A stretch of 40,789 nucleotides of DNA from Oscillospiraceae bacterium (GTDB lineage: Bacteria > Bacillota > Clostridia > Oscillospirales > CAG-272): contig SVQK01000111.1 of the NCBI GenBank assembly GCA_015065385.1, positions 1 through 40,789 of the forward strand. Direction: 5' to 3'. The position numbers were made by a program, and so were the translations under genes. Shown here in pieces: positions 38,887 through 40,789 of this stretch (position 1 is the first letter of the stretch; every line of letters begins with the position of its first letter). The notes beneath the pieces were generated by a model. It worked only from the letters and a program-made list of their open reading frames with translations. It searched no databases and had not been told where the DNA came from.

Positions 38887-39516
38887 TTATTCGTTTTCCG
38901 GGGTATCTTCGTTTTCCGCGGGCCGGGCGGCGTTTTTGTTCTCCTCTGCCTGACGCTGCTTCTCGCGCCATCTCTCGGCGGCGTGCGCGGCGATCTCTCC
39001 CATATGATCGAGCAGATAGGTCTGCGCCTTGACGTTGTAGGTCACGGCGTGATAGCGGCCGTTGCGTCCCGTCTTTTCCGCGGACGCGATTCCGATGTCC
39101 TCCCCCTGCTGCGTGGGGATCCTGTGCTTTCCGCCGGATTCCGTTCCTTCTTCCCGCAAAAGCCCCTTCGCGGTCATCCAGTCCGTCAGATCCCGAACGG
39201 TCAGGCTCCGCACGCGGCTCAGATCCACCGTGTCGTTCACAGCCTGCACAAACCGGCTCACGGCGATCGGCTCGGGCGGGAAATGATAGCGCATCAGCTC
39301 CTCGGGCGACGCGGAGAAGTCCCCCTTCGCCCACCGCGGGATCCGCTTCTGGATCATGTCGTCCAAAAGGCCGGACACATAGCGGAAGCATCCGGTCACT
39401 CTCGCCTGCCGCGCGACGTCGCCCTCGGGGATCGGCGTCCCGTCCACGGGATTCACGCCCGCCGCCAGCTGATCGAGAAAGCGTTTCGTGTACTGAATCT
39501 TTTCAAGCTCTGTCAT
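38887..39516 (-). CDS. Conserved clostridial protein of unknown function
   Basis: Predicted cytoplasmic protein of 209 residues. The N-terminal MTELEKIQYTKRFLDQLAAG and NPVDGTPIPEGD are strongly conserved-looking blocks that I have seen in many Firmicutes proteins without an assigned function. A middle alpha-helical region (about 55-110; CFRYVSGLLDDMIQKRI) and a winged-helix-like segment (about 125-150; LTDWMTAKGLLREEG) follow, then an acidic coiled tail rich in E, A and Q. It could bind nucleic acid or protein, but nothing shows which. The ATG at 39516 was chosen as the conserved start, with GGAG 11 bases upstream; a perfect promoter lies further upstream. Confidence 0.72.
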   Translation of the reverse strand: MTELEKIQYTKRFLDQLAAGVNPVDGTPIPEGDVARQARVTGCFRYVSGLLDDMIQKRIPRWAKGDFSASPEELMRYHFPPEPIAVSRFVQAVNDTVDLSRVRSLTVRDLTDWMTAKGLLREEGTESGGKHRIPTQQGEDIGIASAEKTGRNGRYHAVTYNVKAQTYLLDHMGEIAAHAAERWREKQRQAEENKNAARPAENEDTPENE

Positions 39517-39583
39517 AGCGTTCTTTTCTCCATGAATTGACAATATAAATGGTCCGGACCGCCGCATTCAGCGGTCAGTCGCT

Positions 39584-39613
39584 ATTATAGCACACCCGCC
39601 CCCCTTCTGTCAA
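39584..39613 (-). promoter_or_regulatory. Sigma-A promoter with perfect hexamers
   Basis: TTGACA at 39608-39613, 18-base spacer, TATAAT at 39584-39589 on the minus strand; feeds the conserved unknown gene. Confidence 0.85.
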
Positions 39614-39620
39614 GAGAGCG

Positions 39621-39667
39621 AAAACGCCGCGCTTCCTCCGGGACGGATCCGGGAAGAGAACGCGGCG
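39621..39667 (-). terminator. Terminator after the solute-binding protein gene
   Basis: CGCCGCG (39625-39631) pairs with CGCGGCG (39661-39667), with a further inner helix; TTTTC follows on the minus strand. Confidence 0.75.
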
Positions 39668-39688
39668 CGGGATTTGGATCGGAGCGGA

Positions 39689-40789
39689 TTATTCGGCGTT
39701 GGCGTAGGCTGCGTTGACCTTTTCGAGCTGCTTGGTCAAAGCCTTTGTGACAGCCGCGAACTTGGAGGACGCCGTGTTCTCGCGCGCGGAGATCATGGAG
39801 TCGATCATACCGCTGACGCCGCCCATGGCGTTCTGATAGCCGATATCATAGGTCATGCCGCGGAAGATGTAGCCGAGCTGATCGGCGGTGCGCTCGTCGC
39901 GGGCGAACTTGGATTCCAGCGCGTTCTCGATGTAGGCGGGCGCGATGGTCAGGCTGGACTCATAGCCCATCGCCTGAAGCATGTATCCGGCGAATTCCTT
40001 GTCGGCGGCGGTCTTCGGCACGCAGATCATCTGAGCCAGCGTAGCGCAGGTGGTGCGGTAGTCGGACTGCGCTTCGTCGTACTTCACCATCGGGAGGACG
40101 CCGAAGTCGTATTCCAGCGTGCGGAAGTTCGCCAGCTTCTGGGTGACTTCGATGAAGAACAGGGCGCGCCCGTCCGTGAAGACCGGCTCCGCGACGTCCC
40201 ACGAACCGGCGTAGATCACGTTGTTGTTCATGACGGAGATGATCCGGTCGATGGCGGCGTAGGTCTTCTCGGTGTTGAGCGTGAAGGTCAGTTCGCCGTC
40301 CACCACGGTCGTGTAGGGATCGTCCCACGCGTGCAGGAAGTTGCCCAGATACGAAACGTTGGCCGTGCAGCCCCAGGTGTCCTTCTGGTCGAGCGTGCCG
40401 TCGCCGTTCGAATCGTTGGTCACGGCGTTTGTGTACTCGGAGAACTTGTCGATGGTCCATTTTCCCTCGTCCACAAGGTCGTACAGCTCGTTTGCCGTGA
40501 TGTTGTACGAGGCCGCGACATTCTTGTTGAAGAACATGCAGACCGCTGTCCACTTGTCCATGAAGTTCATGTCGCCGGAGATGAAGAGGATCGAATCGTG
40601 CACCGTCAGGGACTCTCTGGCGAACTGACTCCACCACGACTTCGAGAGGTCGAGGCTTTCGATCTTGTTCATGTCGTACGCGCCGCCGGAACTCGCGACG
40701 CTGTTCATCTCGGAAATGCGCGGGAACGCGATGTCATAGGCATGCGTCCCGGCCACGACCTCCGCCGTGATGGGAGCGTCGAGATACGC
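39689..40789 (-). CDS. ABC-transporter extracellular solute-binding protein, N-terminus outside window
   Basis: C-terminal 366 or so residues of a family-1 type extracellular (lipo)protein that captures a sugar or similar solute for an ABC importer. The reading frame is open to the window edge at 40789, so the signal peptide and start are missing; the GTG at 40756 is only an internal codon. Typical blocks: THAYDIAFP, GDMNFMDKWTAVCMFFNKNV, ELYDLVDEGKWTIDKFSEY, and GVLPMVKYDEAQSDYRT. DSNGDGTLDQKD (about residues 105-116 of the visible part) is an EF-hand-like calcium loop common in this clostridial clade. The transporter's permease genes are not in view. Confidence 0.88.
   Translation of the reverse strand, partial: AYLDAPITAEVVAGTHAYDIAFPRISEMNSVASSGGAYDMNKIESLDLSKSWWSQFARESLTVHDSILFISGDMNFMDKWTAVCMFFNKNVAASYNITANELYDLVDEGKWTIDKFSEYTNAVTNDSNGDGTLDQKDTWGCTANVSYLGNFLHAWDDPYTTVVDGELTFTLNTEKTYAAIDRIISVMNNNVIYAGSWDVAEPVFTDGRALFFIEVTQKLANFRTLEYDFGVLPMVKYDEAQSDYRTTCATLAQMICVPKTAADKEFAGYMLQAMGYESSLTIAPAYIENALESKFARDERTADQLGYIFRGMTYDIGYQNAMGGVSGMIDSMISARENTASSKFAAVTKALTKQLEKVNAAYANAE

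Overview
The window looks like a chromosomal segment of a GC-rich, low-virulence-signature Gram-positive anaerobe of the class Clostridia, most likely from a gut or rumen community. The support is the order hrcA-grpE-dnaK-dnaJ-prmA behind a CIRCE operator, a T-box leader, NrdR, the Lrp/aminotransferase pair typical of Firmicutes, a glycyl-radical-enzyme activase, BspA-type leucine-rich repeats with a dockerin-like calcium loop, and many textbook sigma-A promoters (TTGACA/TATAAT, 17-base spacers). No species can be named from sequence reading alone. Because the DNA is GC-rich, long open frames opposite real genes are common and were discarded.

Layout. 1-990: the 3' end of an IS630-type transposase and a small membrane protein. 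996-4985 (minus): larC for the nickel-pincer cofactor, with a structured leader, then a small membrane protein, a histidine phosphatase, nrdR and an endonuclease/exonuclease/phosphatase-fold protein. 5023-7880 (minus): a three-gene operon of condensation-like acyltransferase, GNAT and zinc-ribbon membrane protein (DUF6320-like). 7911-11638 (minus): a T-box-controlled operon of AMP-forming acyl/aryl-acid ligase, uridine-kinase-like kinase and a TIM-barrel-like protein. 11659-13294 (plus): a GNAT-GrpB-GNAT fusion. 13307-14963 (minus): two tandem esterases. 14998-17671 (minus): a secreted leucine-rich-repeat protein with one dockerin-like repeat.

17722-20054 (plus): a glutathione-peroxidase-like gene, an OhrR-type peroxide sensor and a cation diffusion facilitator. 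20076-23405 (plus): a translationally coupled MutS-like ATPase, Lrp/AsnC regulator and aminotransferase. 23457-25477 (plus): rpmB, a GME-fold-like protein and an inositol-monophosphatase-family enzyme. 25478-26373 (minus): a glycyl-radical-enzyme activase with no partner in view. 26424-32487 (minus): the class I heat-shock operon hrcA-grpE-dnaK-dnaJ-prmA. 32540-33822: a secreted protein and a tRNA-Arg(CCG). 33870-38584 (plus): a 5'-3' exonuclease, a large cell-surface protein, a DUF308-like membrane protein and a metallo-beta-lactamase-fold hydrolase. 38609-40789 (minus): a 41-residue membrane protein, a conserved unknown, and the C-terminal part of an ABC solute-binding protein cut by the window edge.

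Most of the window is ordinary housekeeping plus accessory metabolism. The most unusual item is the T-box leader (apparent UAC, tyrosine, specifier) placed in front of an acid-CoA ligase operon rather than an aminoacyl-tRNA synthetase or amino-acid transporter. The structured larC leader, the triple-domain GNAT-GrpB-GNAT protein and the dockerin-bearing repeat protein also deserve a second look.
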